Assembly (NCBI GenBank): GCA_012031035.1
Contig: JAAUUT010000030.1
Span: 1-43,964 of the forward strand
Source of the DNA: Candidatus Altimarinota bacterium
GTDB taxonomy: Bacteria > Cyanobacteriota > Cyanobacteriia > Cyanobacteriales > Microcystaceae
DNA: 43,964 bases
Reading direction: 5' to 3'
The notes under the pieces are model-generated. The model did no database searches, was not told the DNA's origin, and worked only from the letters and a program-made list of their open reading frames with translations. Shown here in pieces: positions 36,329-43,964 of this stretch (positions within the stretch are counted from its first letter, which is position 1; every line of letters starts with the position of its first letter). The position numbers and the translations under genes are program-made.

Positions 36329-36622
36329 TGTATGATTAACCTAAATATGTTTAATATTCTTAACTTATCTTTATCTATTTCAATATACCATATGGCAATA
36401 GTGTCTCTATTTAGTATATGTCAAAGGGCATATGTTTAAAAACACCACTCTAAAGGAAAGTTAGAAGGGGAGGGGGAGGAGGGGATATTATCAAGTTTTG
36501 AAGTCAAAAGCCTTTTTGAAGTCGGAAGTCGGAAGTTGGAAGTCGGAAGTAAATTTTTTTCTTGACTCACTTACTTACTATCTCCTAGTTCTTAAGGATT
36601 AATTAATTATTAAAAAATTTGC
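36329..36622. repeat. DUF3120-uppP gap with heptamer tandem repeat
   Basis: At 36518-36550 lie 4.7 copies of GAAGTCG (one copy GAAGTTG), a classic cyanobacterial short tandem repeat. Purine-rich GGGGAGGGGGAGGAGGGG precedes it at about 36466-36484. The rest is AT-rich and should hold the divergent promoters. No gene is seen. Confidence 0.7.
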
Positions 36623-37594
36623 ATGACTAGAATTACTTCTAAATGGGTTAACTTTTGTAGCGCAGTTGTACTAGGAATAGGGCTTTCATTAACTTTGAAT
36701 CGACTAGCAGCGTCTCAAACTTCGCCCGACGCTGCAACTAGCGATCCTATGTCTCATTTAAACGTTTTCCAAGCAATAGTTTTGGGATTCGTACAAGGGG
36801 TTACAGAATTTTTACCTATTAGTAGTACGGCACATTTAAAAGTCGTTCCCGTACTATTAGGATGGGGCGATCCTGGGGTGTCTTTTACAGCAATTATTCA
36901 GTTAGGAAGTATTGCATCGGTATTGTGGTATTTCTGGGCAGATTTAACTCAAGTGACGACTGGGGCAATTAAAGCCATTCAGAAATCGGATTATAAGGCT
37001 TATGAGTTTCGCATGGCAGTAGGTATTATTTTAGGAACAATTCCGATTGTCATTTGTGGATGTTTGCTAAAAGTGTTAGTCCCTGACTTAGATAATTCTC
37101 CTCTGCGAAGTATGACAACGATCGCGATCGCATCCATAGTTATGGCATCGTTATTAGCATTAGCAGAACGTCTGGGCACTCACAAGCGCAGTTTAGAAGA
37201 TTTACAAAAGCGTGATGGTGTCTTGATGGGATTGGCGCAATCTCTGTCGTTAATTCCAGGCGTATCTCGTTCGGGTTCTACGTTAACAGCAGGATTATTT
37301 ATGGATATCGAACGTTCTACTGCTGCCCGTTTTTCATTTTTATTAGGCATTCCTGTTATTACTCTTGCTGGATTAGTAGAACTCAAAGACGTTTTCGACC
37401 ATCAGCTTACGATGTCCCAACTTCTACCGCTAGGCTTTGGATTGATTTCCTCAGCCGTTTTTTCTTATCTTGCGATCGCGTGGTTGCTACAGTATTTAAA
37501 AACAAAAGATACTTGGGTATTTGTTTGGTATCGTTTGGCGTTTGGTTTGTTTCTTTTAGGTGGTATTGCTTTAGGAAAAATATCACCTAATTAA
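36623..37594 (+). CDS. uppP: Undecaprenyl-diphosphate phosphatase
   Basis: This enzyme dephosphorylates the lipid carrier C55-PP to recycle it for peptidoglycan and cell-wall polymers; it also confers bacitracin resistance. The two active-site regions are FVQGVTEFLPISSTAHLKV (residues about 57-75) and SLIPGVSRSGSTLTAGLFM (about 207-225). Eight membrane helices are expected. At 323 residues it is longer than the usual 270: the first 45 residues (from MTRITSKWVNF to DAATSDP) form an extra hydrophobic segment followed by a polar linker before the normal start FQAIVLGF. A start at ATG 36752 (SHLNVFQA) would give the conventional size. Confidence 0.92.
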   Translation: MTRITSKWVNFCSAVVLGIGLSLTLNRLAASQTSPDAATSDPMSHLNVFQAIVLGFVQGVTEFLPISSTAHLKVVPVLLGWGDPGVSFTAIIQLGSIASVLWYFWADLTQVTTGAIKAIQKSDYKAYEFRMAVGIILGTIPIVICGCLLKVLVPDLDNSPLRSMTTIAIASIVMASLLALAERLGTHKRSLEDLQKRDGVLMGLAQSLSLIPGVSRSGSTLTAGLFMDIERSTAARFSFLLGIPVITLAGLVELKDVFDHQLTMSQLLPLGFGLISSAVFSYLAIAWLLQYLKTKDTWVFVWYRLAFGLFLLGGIALGKISPN

Positions 37595-37599
37595 CAAAT

Positions 37600-37944
37600 T
37601 TACTTCTTCTTTTTCTTCTTATCTTCTTTCTTTTTCCCGTCTAACGAACCATTAATTAAACCATTAAATCCATAAACTTCGCGGCTTCCTACAAGCCCCA
37701 CTAACTCAACTTCTTTTTCATCTCCGGGTTCAAAACGAACTGCGGTTCCTGCGGGAATATTTAATCGCATTCCTTTGGTCTGTTTGCGATCGAATTGGAG
37801 GGCTTCATTCACTTCAAAAAAGTGATAATGCGAGCCAACTTGAATTGGGCGATCGCCTGTATTAGCCACTCGAATTCGCAAGGTTTCGCGCCCTGCATTC
37901 AACTCAATTTCTCCTTCGGCTACAATAATTTCTCCAGGAATCAT
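37600..37944 (-). CDS. ureB: Urease subunit beta, orphan
   Basis: Urease beta is the small structural subunit of the nickel enzyme that splits urea. At 114 residues it starts [20 protein letters not shown] and has [38 protein letters not shown] and [18 protein letters not shown], all conserved. The C-terminus adds [13 protein letters not shown], a lysine run that is not part of the fold. No ureA, ureC or accessory gene lies in this window, so other urease genes are elsewhere, as is common in cyanobacteria. It is convergent with uppP, five bases apart. Confidence 0.93.
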   Translation of the reverse strand: MIPGEIIVAEGEIELNAGRETLRIRVANTGDRPIQVGSHYHFFEVNEALQFDRKQTKGMRLNIPAGTAVRFEPGDEKEVELVGLVGSREVYGFNGLINGSLDGKKKEDKKKKKK

Positions 37945-38204
37945 AATAATTTGTTAGATAAGATTTATTTTTTTATTAACACATTAGCTTCAATTTTAGG
38001 GAGCATCTCGTTTTTGCAAATTTATCCCAGGTAGTGCGAGCATCTTGCTCGCGTTTAGAGGCTAATGAGCGAGACGCTCACACTACAAATACACATTTGG
38101 GATGCTCCCCAATTTTACAATAGTAAATCAGAACAATTTAATTTTTATGTAGGGGCAAATGATTATTTCTCCCTACCCAATCTACGGTTGAAAATAAAAT
38201 CTGT
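37945..38204. repeat. Palindromic repeat element between ureB and cobA-hemD
   Basis: GGGAGCATC (37999-38007) and GATGCTCCC (38101-38109) flank an imperfect 20-bp inverted repeat: GTAGTGCGAGCATCTTGCTC (38031-38050) with GAGCGAGACGCTCACACTAC (38067-38086), three mismatches. Nested arms like this are typical of mobile-looking intergenic repeats in cyanobacteria. No gene is seen. It may fold as RNA at the 3' end of the neighbouring transcripts. Confidence 0.65.
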
Positions 38205-39719
38205 TTAATTTGTTTGACTTTTCCATTGAATAATTGCATTCGTTAATCCTTCTAACGTGTATTCTCGCGCTTCTACATCGACTCTGCCGAGAAGTTCGTA
38301 ACAATCTTTAGACGTTTGTGGGCCAATAGAAGCAATACAAATATCTTTTAATAATTCATCCATTTTTTGAGTAACTTTTCCTAATAATTGATGAAAATTT
38401 CGTACTGTTTTAGAGCTAGCAAACGTAATAATATTAACTTTTTTATATTCTATTGCTTTCCATGCTTCGGGAGCAATTTCATCGGGACAAACCGATTGAT
38501 ATGCAGCAACTTCAATTACTTTTGCTCCTTTTTCGGTCAATTCTTTTACTAAAACTTCTCGACCGCCTGTTTCGACGCGAGGAAAAAGAATGGTTGTATT
38601 TTCAATAGTTTCGGGAAAGTTTTCGACTAAAGAATCAGCTACAAAATCGGGAGGAATAAAGTCGGGTTTTAAACCATATTGTTTGAGAAAAGCGGCGGTT
38701 TTTTTGCCAACGACAGCAATTTTAATTCCTGCTAAAGAACGAGTATCTAATCCTCTGCTTTCTAAGCGACGAAAAAAGTATTCTACGCCATTAGCAGAAG
38801 TGAGAATAAGCCAATTAAATGCACCTAAACGCGCGATCGCATTATCTAATCCTTCCCAACTCGACGGGGAACGAATTTCTAGTGCAGGCATTTCTACAAC
38901 GGTTGCGCCTTGCTGTTGCAAAAGATTGGTAAAATTGCTCGATTGTTCCGCCGAACGAGTCACTAAGACGGTTTTTCCGCTTAAGGGAAGAGAAGGAGAA
39001 TGAGACATTTTTCTGAGTTTGACGACCTCGCCGATAACAATAACCGCAGGAGATAAAGAAATATCGGTCGTGCGATCTACTATATCGGCTAACGTACCCT
39101 GCCATACTTGTTGGTCGGGACGACCTCCATTACGAATAATTGCAATCGGTTCGTTTTGCGATCGCCCATTCTCTAATAATCTTTGTATAATTTCTTCTAA
39201 AGCGCGTCCGCCCATTAAAATAACCAGGGCATCGATTCGCGAAAGCGCTTTCCAATCCAGCAAGTCGGGTTCGTGTGCGGTTAGCGTGGCAAAACACCGA
39301 CTCAAATCTTTATCCGTTAATGGAATTCCCGCCAATAACGGCGCGCCTAAAGCAGAGGAAATCCCTGGTACGAGTTCAAAATCGCATCCTGCTTTTTGCA
39401 AAGCTTCCATTTCTGGATTAGCACGACCAAAAATTAACGGATCTCCACTTTTTAGCCTGACGACTTGTTTTCCCTGCAAACAATAATCGACAAGCAAGCG
39501 ATTAATTTCTTTCTGAGGGGTACTAGGTAAACCTCCCCGCTTTCCTACATCTAATTTAAGGCAATTGCGAGGAACCAATTGCAGGAGTTGAGAATCGACT
39601 AAGGCATCGTAAATTAAGACTTCTGCTTGCAATAGTAATTGTTGCGCTCTCAGGGTTAGATAGTCAACGCTTCCCAGTCCCGCACCGACGAGATAAACTT
39701 TACCATTGCGATCGCTCAT
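38205..39719 (-). CDS. cobA-hemD: Uroporphyrinogen-III C-methyltransferase / uroporphyrinogen-III synthase fusion
   Basis: Two tetrapyrrole enzymes are fused in 504 residues. Residues 1-240 are the SAM-dependent CobA/SUMT methyltransferase: VYLVGAGLGSVDYLTLRAQQ, then VVRLKSGDPLIFGRANPE, PGISSALGAPLLAGIPLTD and LVILMGGRAL. Residues about 250-500 are HemD: KTVLVTRSAEQSSNFTNLL, then LTSANGVEYFF, KIAVVGKKTAAFLKQYG, ILFPRVETGGREVLVKEL and ITFASSKTVRNF. HemD closes hydroxymethylbilane to uroporphyrinogen III, which CobA methylates toward sirohaem and B12. The fusion couples the branch point. Start ATG 39719. Confidence 0.94.
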   Translation of the reverse strand: MSDRNGKVYLVGAGLGSVDYLTLRAQQLLLQAEVLIYDALVDSQLLQLVPRNCLKLDVGKRGGLPSTPQKEINRLLVDYCLQGKQVVRLKSGDPLIFGRANPEMEALQKAGCDFELVPGISSALGAPLLAGIPLTDKDLSRCFATLTAHEPDLLDWKALSRIDALVILMGGRALEEIIQRLLENGRSQNEPIAIIRNGGRPDQQVWQGTLADIVDRTTDISLSPAVIVIGEVVKLRKMSHSPSLPLSGKTVLVTRSAEQSSNFTNLLQQQGATVVEMPALEIRSPSSWEGLDNAIARLGAFNWLILTSANGVEYFFRRLESRGLDTRSLAGIKIAVVGKKTAAFLKQYGLKPDFIPPDFVADSLVENFPETIENTTILFPRVETGGREVLVKELTEKGAKVIEVAAYQSVCPDEIAPEAWKAIEYKKVNIITFASSKTVRNFHQLLGKVTQKMDELLKDICIASIGPQTSKDCYELLGRVDVEAREYTLEGLTNAIIQWKSQTN

Positions 39720-40019
39720 AAGTTAGTTAGATCGATTTTTAGGTTCTCGTTTTTATTATCGGTCGAGGACGGGTTTAATTTTTGATAATGATTAATGTGG
39801 AAAGATGCGATCGCGAGGATTTTATAGAAACGATTCGTATCGAATATAAATTATAAGATCTGTTTAAATCTCTAATAAGGATTAGTGTTTGTTGATACTA
39901 TCTCAAGTTTGTTAAAACTTGCGAAGCAATTGCTGTGCGATTATAGAAATAATCCCCTAGCTGTTCGTAGCAGCTAGGGGCATTCAAGAAATTATTCTGC
40001 TATTTTGGAGTTTAACACA
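39720..40019 (+). promoter_or_regulatory. Gap with a strong hairpin before the 102-aa gene
   Basis: CCCCTAGCTG (39954-39963) pairs perfectly with CAGCTAGGGG (39971-39980) around a 7-base loop, TTCGTAG, 40 bases before ATG 40020. It might be a leader-RNA structure controlling the next gene, or the 3' end of an unseen short transcript. Otherwise the region is AT-rich with a GCGATCGC at about 39808. Confidence 0.45.
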
Positions 40020-40325
40020 ATGTCCAATACACCAATTCAGGTCACGACAGACCTAAGCAAAGTTTTAGAACAAATTAACCAAAAGCTAGACACAATACAA
40101 AAAGACGTTAGCGATATCAAAAGCGAGCTATCCACTACAAAGGCAGAGTTAAAGGGAGATATCAATGTCTTAAAATCAGAAGTTAGCTTTTTAAAAGATG
40201 ATGTTAAAGACCTTAGAGGTTCATCTAAAGCTCAAATTTGGACATTAATTGGGATTCTTATCACAGCAGTTAGTGGGTTTTTAGTGGCTGTTGGACGATT
40301 TGTTTTAACAACCCCTAAACTATAA
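40020..40325 (+). CDS. Coiled-coil protein with C-terminal membrane helix
   Basis: The start is placed at ATG 40020 (MSNTPIQVTTDLSKVLEQIN); an in-frame ATG at 40005 adds five residues. Residues 12-65 are a predicted coiled coil (LDTIQKDVSDIKSELSTT KAELKGDINVLKSEVSFLKD), followed by a single hydrophobic helix (IWTLIGILITAVSGFLVAVG) and a short tail. It looks like a tail-anchored or bitopic protein. No function is known to me. It is 130 bases before glpK, same strand, but separated by a gap that could hold a promoter. Confidence 0.6.
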   Translation: MSNTPIQVTTDLSKVLEQINQKLDTIQKDVSDIKSELSTTKAELKGDINVLKSEVSFLKDDVKDLRGSSKAQIWTLIGILITAVSGFLVAVGRFVLTTPKL

Positions 40326-40455
40326 AATTTCTCCGCAGTATCTAAGAATATTTAACTACTGCGGCGATCTCATCTAACACTATATTTATATTTGCCAGAG
40401 AACATCGACAATTTGAAAGATAATATCTCTAAGAAACGATCGCACCCTCAAACCC

Positions 40456-41952
40456 ATGACTCAATATATCCTTGCACTAGACCTCGGTACGACAGGAAAT
40501 CGTGCCATTCTCTTCAACAAACAAGGTACGATTGCAGGTCAAAGTTATCAGGAACTCACTCAGTATTATCCTCAACCAGGATGGGTAGAACACGACCCCA
40601 TACAAATCTGGCAAGATACTTGTAAGGTTATCGAGCAAGTTGTAAAAGAAACGAGAATATCTCCTTCAGAAATTGCTGCGATCGGTTTGACAGTACAGCG
40701 AGAAACCTGTTTATTATGGGATAAAACGACGGGAGAACCATTACATAAAGCGATAGTTTGGCAAGATCGCCGTACTGCTTCGAGATGTCTTGAATTAAGA
40801 AATCGCGGTTATACCCAAGAAATCCAACAACGCACGGGATTAGTTATCGATGCTTATTTTTCTGCTACAAAATTAGCTTGGTTACTGAATCGCATCAAGC
40901 AAGAAAAACCCAATATTAATTTCAACAATATTTTAGCTGGAACGATTGATAGTTGGATTCTATGGAATTTAACGGGTAGAAAAGTCCACGCCACCGACCA
41001 TAGTAATGCTTGTCGGACGATGTTGATGAATCTGCAAACCTTAACTTGGGACGATACATTACTCGATTTATTTGAAATTCCTCCTCAAATTTTGCCTCAA
41101 ATTCAACCTAGCATGGGAATGTTTGGCAAAACCGATCGCGATATATTAGGGGTCGAAATTCCCATTACAGCTATTTTTGGCGATCAACAAGCGGCTTTAT
41201 TCGCTCATGGATGCGATCGCCCTGGCCTATTAAAATGTACTTATGGGACGGGATGTTTTTTAGTCGCCCATACGGGGACTCAAATAACGCGATCGCATCA
41301 TCAACTGCTTTCAACCATTGCTTGGACGAGATCGGAAATTCCCACCAATTATGCCTTAGAAGGAGCCATTTTTACTACAGGTGCTTGCATTCAATGGTTG
41401 CGCGATGGTTTACAACTCATTAAAACCTCTTCAGAAACCGAATCTTTATCGCGTCAAGTCAGCGATACCAATGGCGTATACTTCGTCCCTGCATTTAGCG
41501 GTTTGGGCGCACCTCATTGGGATATGAACGCGAGAGGGGCATTTTTGGGCCTTACAGGCGGTGTCAAACGAGAACATATGGTAAGGTCTGTCCTAGAAGC
41601 GATCGCCTATCAAGTCAAAGAAGTCATAGACGCGATCGAGCGAGATTGTAATACAACCATTTCTCGCCTGAAAGTCGATGGCGGTGCGTCTGATAATGAT
41701 TTTTTAATGCAATTTCAAGCCGATTCCCTCGGTATTGAGGTGGAACGTCCAGTTATTCGCGATGCAACTGCTCAAGGGGCAGCTTTTGGGGCAGGATTAG
41801 CTTGTAGTTTTTGGGATGATTATAACCAGCTAATCGGTAATAGACAGTTAGATAAAATTTTTGAACCTGGAGAAGGGCGCGAGCGATCGCAGGCGAATTA
41901 TAAAATTTGGCAAAAAGCGATCGAACGAGCCAAGAATTGGGATGAGGCGTAA
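40456..41952 (+). CDS. glpK: Glycerol kinase
   Basis: GlpK phosphorylates glycerol to glycerol-3-phosphate with ATP. It is an FGGY-family sugar kinase of 498 residues. The N-terminal phosphate-binding loop is YILALDLGTTGNRAILFNKQG. WVEHDPIQIWQDT and the substrate-binding IVWQDRRTA follow. FGDQQAALFAHGCDRPGLLKCTYGTGCFL is the second ATP-domain loop, and DGGASDNDFLMQFQADSLG is the adenosine-binding region. LTVQRETCLLWDK gives the catalytic Arg-Glu pair. No glpF or glpD is close in the window. A long hairpin terminator follows. Confidence 0.95.
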   Translation: MTQYILALDLGTTGNRAILFNKQGTIAGQSYQELTQYYPQPGWVEHDPIQIWQDTCKVIEQVVKETRISPSEIAAIGLTVQRETCLLWDKTTGEPLHKAIVWQDRRTASRCLELRNRGYTQEIQQRTGLVIDAYFSATKLAWLLNRIKQEKPNINFNNILAGTIDSWILWNLTGRKVHATDHSNACRTMLMNLQTLTWDDTLLDLFEIPPQILPQIQPSMGMFGKTDRDILGVEIPITAIFGDQQAALFAHGCDRPGLLKCTYGTGCFLVAHTGTQITRSHHQLLSTIAWTRSEIPTNYALEGAIFTTGACIQWLRDGLQLIKTSSETESLSRQVSDTNGVYFVPAFSGLGAPHWDMNARGAFLGLTGGVKREHMVRSVLEAIAYQVKEVIDAIERDCNTTISRLKVDGGASDNDFLMQFQADSLGIEVERPVIRDATAQGAAFGAGLACSFWDDYNQLIGNRQLDKIFEPGEGRERSQANYKIWQKAIERAKNWDEA

Positions 41953-42116
41953 TAAGCTGTTAAGCATTTAGGCTACCATAAAAGTTGGACGCTTAGACTG
42001 GGAGACTGGGAGAGAGTTTTAAGAAGTCTTTCTTCACTCATTAATAGGAAATCTAGATGTGGAACAGCTTATTAATGGGTTTTTCTCGCATTAAATTCCA
42101 AAAACTCTAATAAAAA

Positions 42117-42163
42117 GGGGAAAGGGGAATGGAAAAAGTTTAATTTTCCATTCCCCTTTCCCC
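42117..42163. terminator. 20-bp perfect hairpin after glpK
   Basis: GGGGAAAGGGGAATGGAAAA (42117-42136) pairs without mismatch with the reverse complement at 42144-42163, leaving a 7-base loop AGTTTAA. It stands between convergent glpK and the 131-residue gene, so it can stop transcription from both sides. Such a long perfect stem is unusual and may be a dispersed repeat. Confidence 0.75.
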
Positions 42164-42249
42164 GAATAAAAGCAAGAAGTCTGAAATACGAAGAGTTGTT
42201 GGGTTTTACTATCGTTTATTCCAACCTACAAACCATTAAGTTTATCTGC

Positions 42250-42645
42250 TTAGTTACGAGGAGCAGTGAGAGCGTCCCAAGCAGCTTTAGCCGCATCATT
42301 TAAGCGATCGCCAAGTTCTGTTACTTGCTTGACTAAAGCCTCCCAGTCTTTTTCAATCTCCGTCTGCATCAATCTAATCGAGTCAGAAACGCGATCGGGA
42401 TTAAAATTCATCTTATCAACTTCTTCTCGTACAGAACGAATCGCTTCTAGATATTTTTCGCGAGTAAATTCGCCTGCTTTTTGAGTTTCTGATTGCGCTT
42501 TGGTTTTAATCGCCTCAATTAGCGCCATTGTTTCTTGTTTAATTTCATTGGTTTCATTTGGCATTTCCGATTCAACTAAAGCTTTTGTTTCTTCGGAAAC
42601 TTCGACAATCGCGCTTTCTTTAGGAACGTTAGATTCAACAGTCAT
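42250..42645 (-). CDS. Acidic helical hypothetical protein, 131 aa
   Basis: This soluble, strongly acidic protein is built of long helices. Stretches: SEETKALVESEMPNETNEIK QETMALIEAIKTKAQSETQK, then a middle segment FTREKYLEAIRSVREEVDKM and a C-terminal helix KDWEALVKQVTELGDRLNDA ending AKAAWDALTAPRN. It resembles apolipoprotein-like or histone-like helical proteins of cyanobacteria whose function is unknown. It lies 44 bases downstream of htpX on the same strand and has a GGAG-type ribosome site, so co-transcription is likely. Confidence 0.65.
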   Translation of the reverse strand: MTVESNVPKESAIVEVSEETKALVESEMPNETNEIKQETMALIEAIKTKAQSETQKAGEFTREKYLEAIRSVREEVDKMNFNPDRVSDSIRLMQTEIEKDWEALVKQVTELGDRLNDAAKAAWDALTAPRN

Positions 42646-42689
42646 GGTTAATTACTCCTTATAGATTAAGCAAACTAGAAGAGATAGAT

Positions 42690-43550
42690 TTATGCTCTAG
42701 AAATTTCTTTTTCAACTTTAAGCAAATTATTAATTCTTGCTTCAGTTGAAGGATGAGTAGAAAATAAATTGGCTAAAAACTGACCTGAAAAAGGACTGCT
42801 AATCAATAGCGGCTCAAAGGCTGGATTGCTATCTAGAGGAAGTTGTCTGCCCAGATTTTCTAATCTTTGCAGGGCACGAGCGAGAGCTTTAGGATTTCGC
42901 GTCAGACGAGCCGCACCAGCATCCGCTTCAAATTCTCTCGTGCGGGAGATAGCGAGTTGAATAACGGTAGCTCCGATTGGTGCTAAAACCATCGTTAGCA
43001 TTAATGCTAAAGGATTTGGGCCGCCTCTGTCATCTCTAGAACCGCCACCAAACCACATCATATAACTAACCATTTGGGCGAGGAAAGAAATTGCCCCCGC
43101 AACGGTTGCAGCGACTGCTTGAGTTAAAGTGTCGCGGTTGCGAACGTGGCTGAGTTCGTGAGCGATGACGGCTTCTAGCTCGTCTTCTGGCAACAACTTT
43201 AAAATTCCCTCGGTTACGGCAACTGCGGCGTGTTCTGGGTCGCGTCCGGTGGCAAAAGCATTAGCCGCCTGAGTTGGAACGATGTAAACGCCAGGCATGG
43301 GCAACGAGGCGCGATCGCTGAGGCGTTTGACCATATCATATAGCTTTGGCGCGCGATCGCGACTAACAGGCTGCGCTCCATAAGCCGCCAGGGCAATTTT
43401 ATCCGAATAGAACCAAGAACCGAGGTTAGTGACGGCAGCTAAGCCAACACCGATAACAGCACCCGTCCAACCTCCGATCAGCCAATAACTGGCACTAATC
43501 AGTAATGCACTGAGTAATCCTAATAAAGCAACGGTTTTAAACTGATTCAC
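42690..43550 (-). CDS. htpX: HtpX-like membrane zinc metallopeptidase (M48)
   Basis: HtpX is a membrane-bound M48B peptidase involved in quality control of membrane proteins. Zn motif AVIAHELSHVRNRD (residues about 136-149) gives two His and the catalytic Glu; the third ligand is the Glu in REFEADAGAARLT (about 204-216). Two N-terminal helices (VALLGLLSALLISASYWLIG and GAVIGVGLAAVTNLGSWF) and two around residues 150-200 anchor it. FATGRDPEHAAVAVT is the M48 substrate groove. The protein has 286 residues. The AAGGAGG ribosome site is at about 43558-43564 (minus). Confidence 0.93.
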   Translation of the reverse strand: MNQFKTVALLGLLSALLISASYWLIGGWTGAVIGVGLAAVTNLGSWFYSDKIALAAYGAQPVSRDRAPKLYDMVKRLSDRASLPMPGVYIVPTQAANAFATGRDPEHAAVAVTEGILKLLPEDELEAVIAHELSHVRNRDTLTQAVAATVAGAISFLAQMVSYMMWFGGGSRDDRGGPNPLALMLTMVLAPIGATVIQLAISRTREFEADAGAARLTRNPKALARALQRLENLGRQLPLDSNPAFEPLLISSPFSGQFLANLFSTHPSTEARINNLLKVEKEISRA

Positions 43551-43757
43551 GAAAACTGCCCTCCTTTAGGGAAGCCAAAAGAATCGCACTTGTAAAATAA
43601 ATTTTGCGAAGCTCTGACAGCTTGCTTTTATTTTACCTATGCGATCGCGGTTGCCGTTAGGAGGGGAATACTCAATTATTAGGTTCGGTTTTACGAATAA
43701 CTAATAACTCGATCTTTAGATTAGTTATTAGTTATCAGTACGGATAACTGATTACTG
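43551..43757. repeat. htpX leader and TAACTAATAACT inverted repeat
   Basis: ATAACTAATAACT (43697-43709) and AGTTATTAGTTAT (43723-43735) form a perfect 13-bp arm around 13 bases, followed by ATCAGTACGGATAACTGAT, the same family as the repeats at 6.99 and 12.1 kb. It lies 22 bases after the stop of the right-edge gene and may be its terminator. The rest is the htpX promoter region. Confidence 0.55.
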
Positions 43758-43964
43758 TTATAGTAGTTCGTCCTCAGAAGCATCGCCATTGACTGCTCCA
43801 AGCTGCTGGCGAACATCATCGATTGCCAGGTTGAGTTGAGCAATTTTATCTTCTAGGCGACGACGAGCCTTTCCATCGTTTCTTCTGGCTCGAATTTAAC
43901 CCCTTGCCCAGACGAAAGCAGAGAAAGATCGTCTTCTTCCGTTTCTTGTCCTTGCCGACGAGTG
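43758..43964 (-). CDS. 3' part of a gene leaving the window (frame broken once)
   Basis: The minus strand shows a polar, acidic C-terminus. One frame reads from the edge RRQGQETEEDDLSLLSSGQG to FEPEETME, and another continues ARRRLEDKIAQLNLAIDDVR then QQLGAVNGDASEDELL-stop. One missing base in the TTT run at 43870-43872 (GAA-AAG-GCT expected on the coding strand) would unite them as ETMEKARRRLEDKIAQLN. The end looks like a short coiled coil with an acidic tail. The family is not identifiable from this fragment. Confidence 0.6.

Noticed and set aside
36518..36550. Operator cluster upstream of uppP
   Set aside because: Heptamer tandems of this sort occur widely in cyanobacterial gaps as repeats; nothing ties them to regulation here.

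Overview
The window comes from a cyanobacterium. It carries the photosystem II antenna gene psbB, the phycobilisome rod-core linker cpcG, a phylloquinone-type menG, a CRR6-type NDH-1 maturation gene and cyanobacteria-specific unknown families. It is also full of the HIP1 octamer GCGATCGC, in genes and between them. The block tig-clpP-clpX on the minus strand, facing asd-dapA-rnj-(hypothetical) on the plus strand, is an arrangement I recall from Synechocystis-like genomes. I cannot name the genus. I saw no tRNA, rRNA or CRISPR array.

Layout. 1-4.9 kb is an accessory, decaying stretch: an iron-siderophore binding lipoprotein, a Phd-type antitoxin with a truncated PIN toxin, a papain-fold toxin with a probable immunity gene lying between two 128-bp direct repeats, a solo IS200/IS605-type tnpB with one early stop codon, and a RelN-like antitoxin with a truncated RelE toxin whose broken end has become the 3' end of ald. 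4.8-11.1 kb holds ald, an aldo/keto reductase, psbB, a ferritin-like protein and cpcG. 11.3-21.3 kb is core housekeeping: an RNA methyltransferase, clpX, clpP, tig, asd, dapA, RNase J. 21.3-30.4 kb has a one-helix microprotein, an M20 amidohydrolase, a membrane protein, an HxlR regulator divergent from a thioredoxin-like/MOSC pair, gloB, crr6, a DUF445 protein, menG, a truncated HIT protein and small genes. 30.5-33.5 kb has an intact IS701-like element, a radical SAM gene whose last codons it overwrote, and a remnant of a related element. 33.7-44 kb has aqpZ, an FHA-adenylate cyclase, a DUF3120 protein, uppP, an orphan ureB, a cobA-hemD fusion, glpK, coiled-coil proteins, htpX and a partial gene at the right edge.

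Two patterns stand out. First, five reading frames (psbB, clpX, the gene after rnj, the DUF445 gene and the right-edge gene) are each broken by what looks like one missing base, usually in a short homopolymer. Essential genes are among them, so I read this mainly as sequence error, and I annotate each as one full-length gene. Second, genes of conflict systems (toxins, immunity, tnpB) gather in the first 5 kb, and most are truncated at a junction with a neighbour. No complete novel multi-gene system is evident. The best candidates for something undescribed are the repeat-bracketed papain-toxin cassette, the 34-residue membrane peptide at 21.5 kb, the psbB leader structure and the HxlR/thioredoxin/MOSC module.
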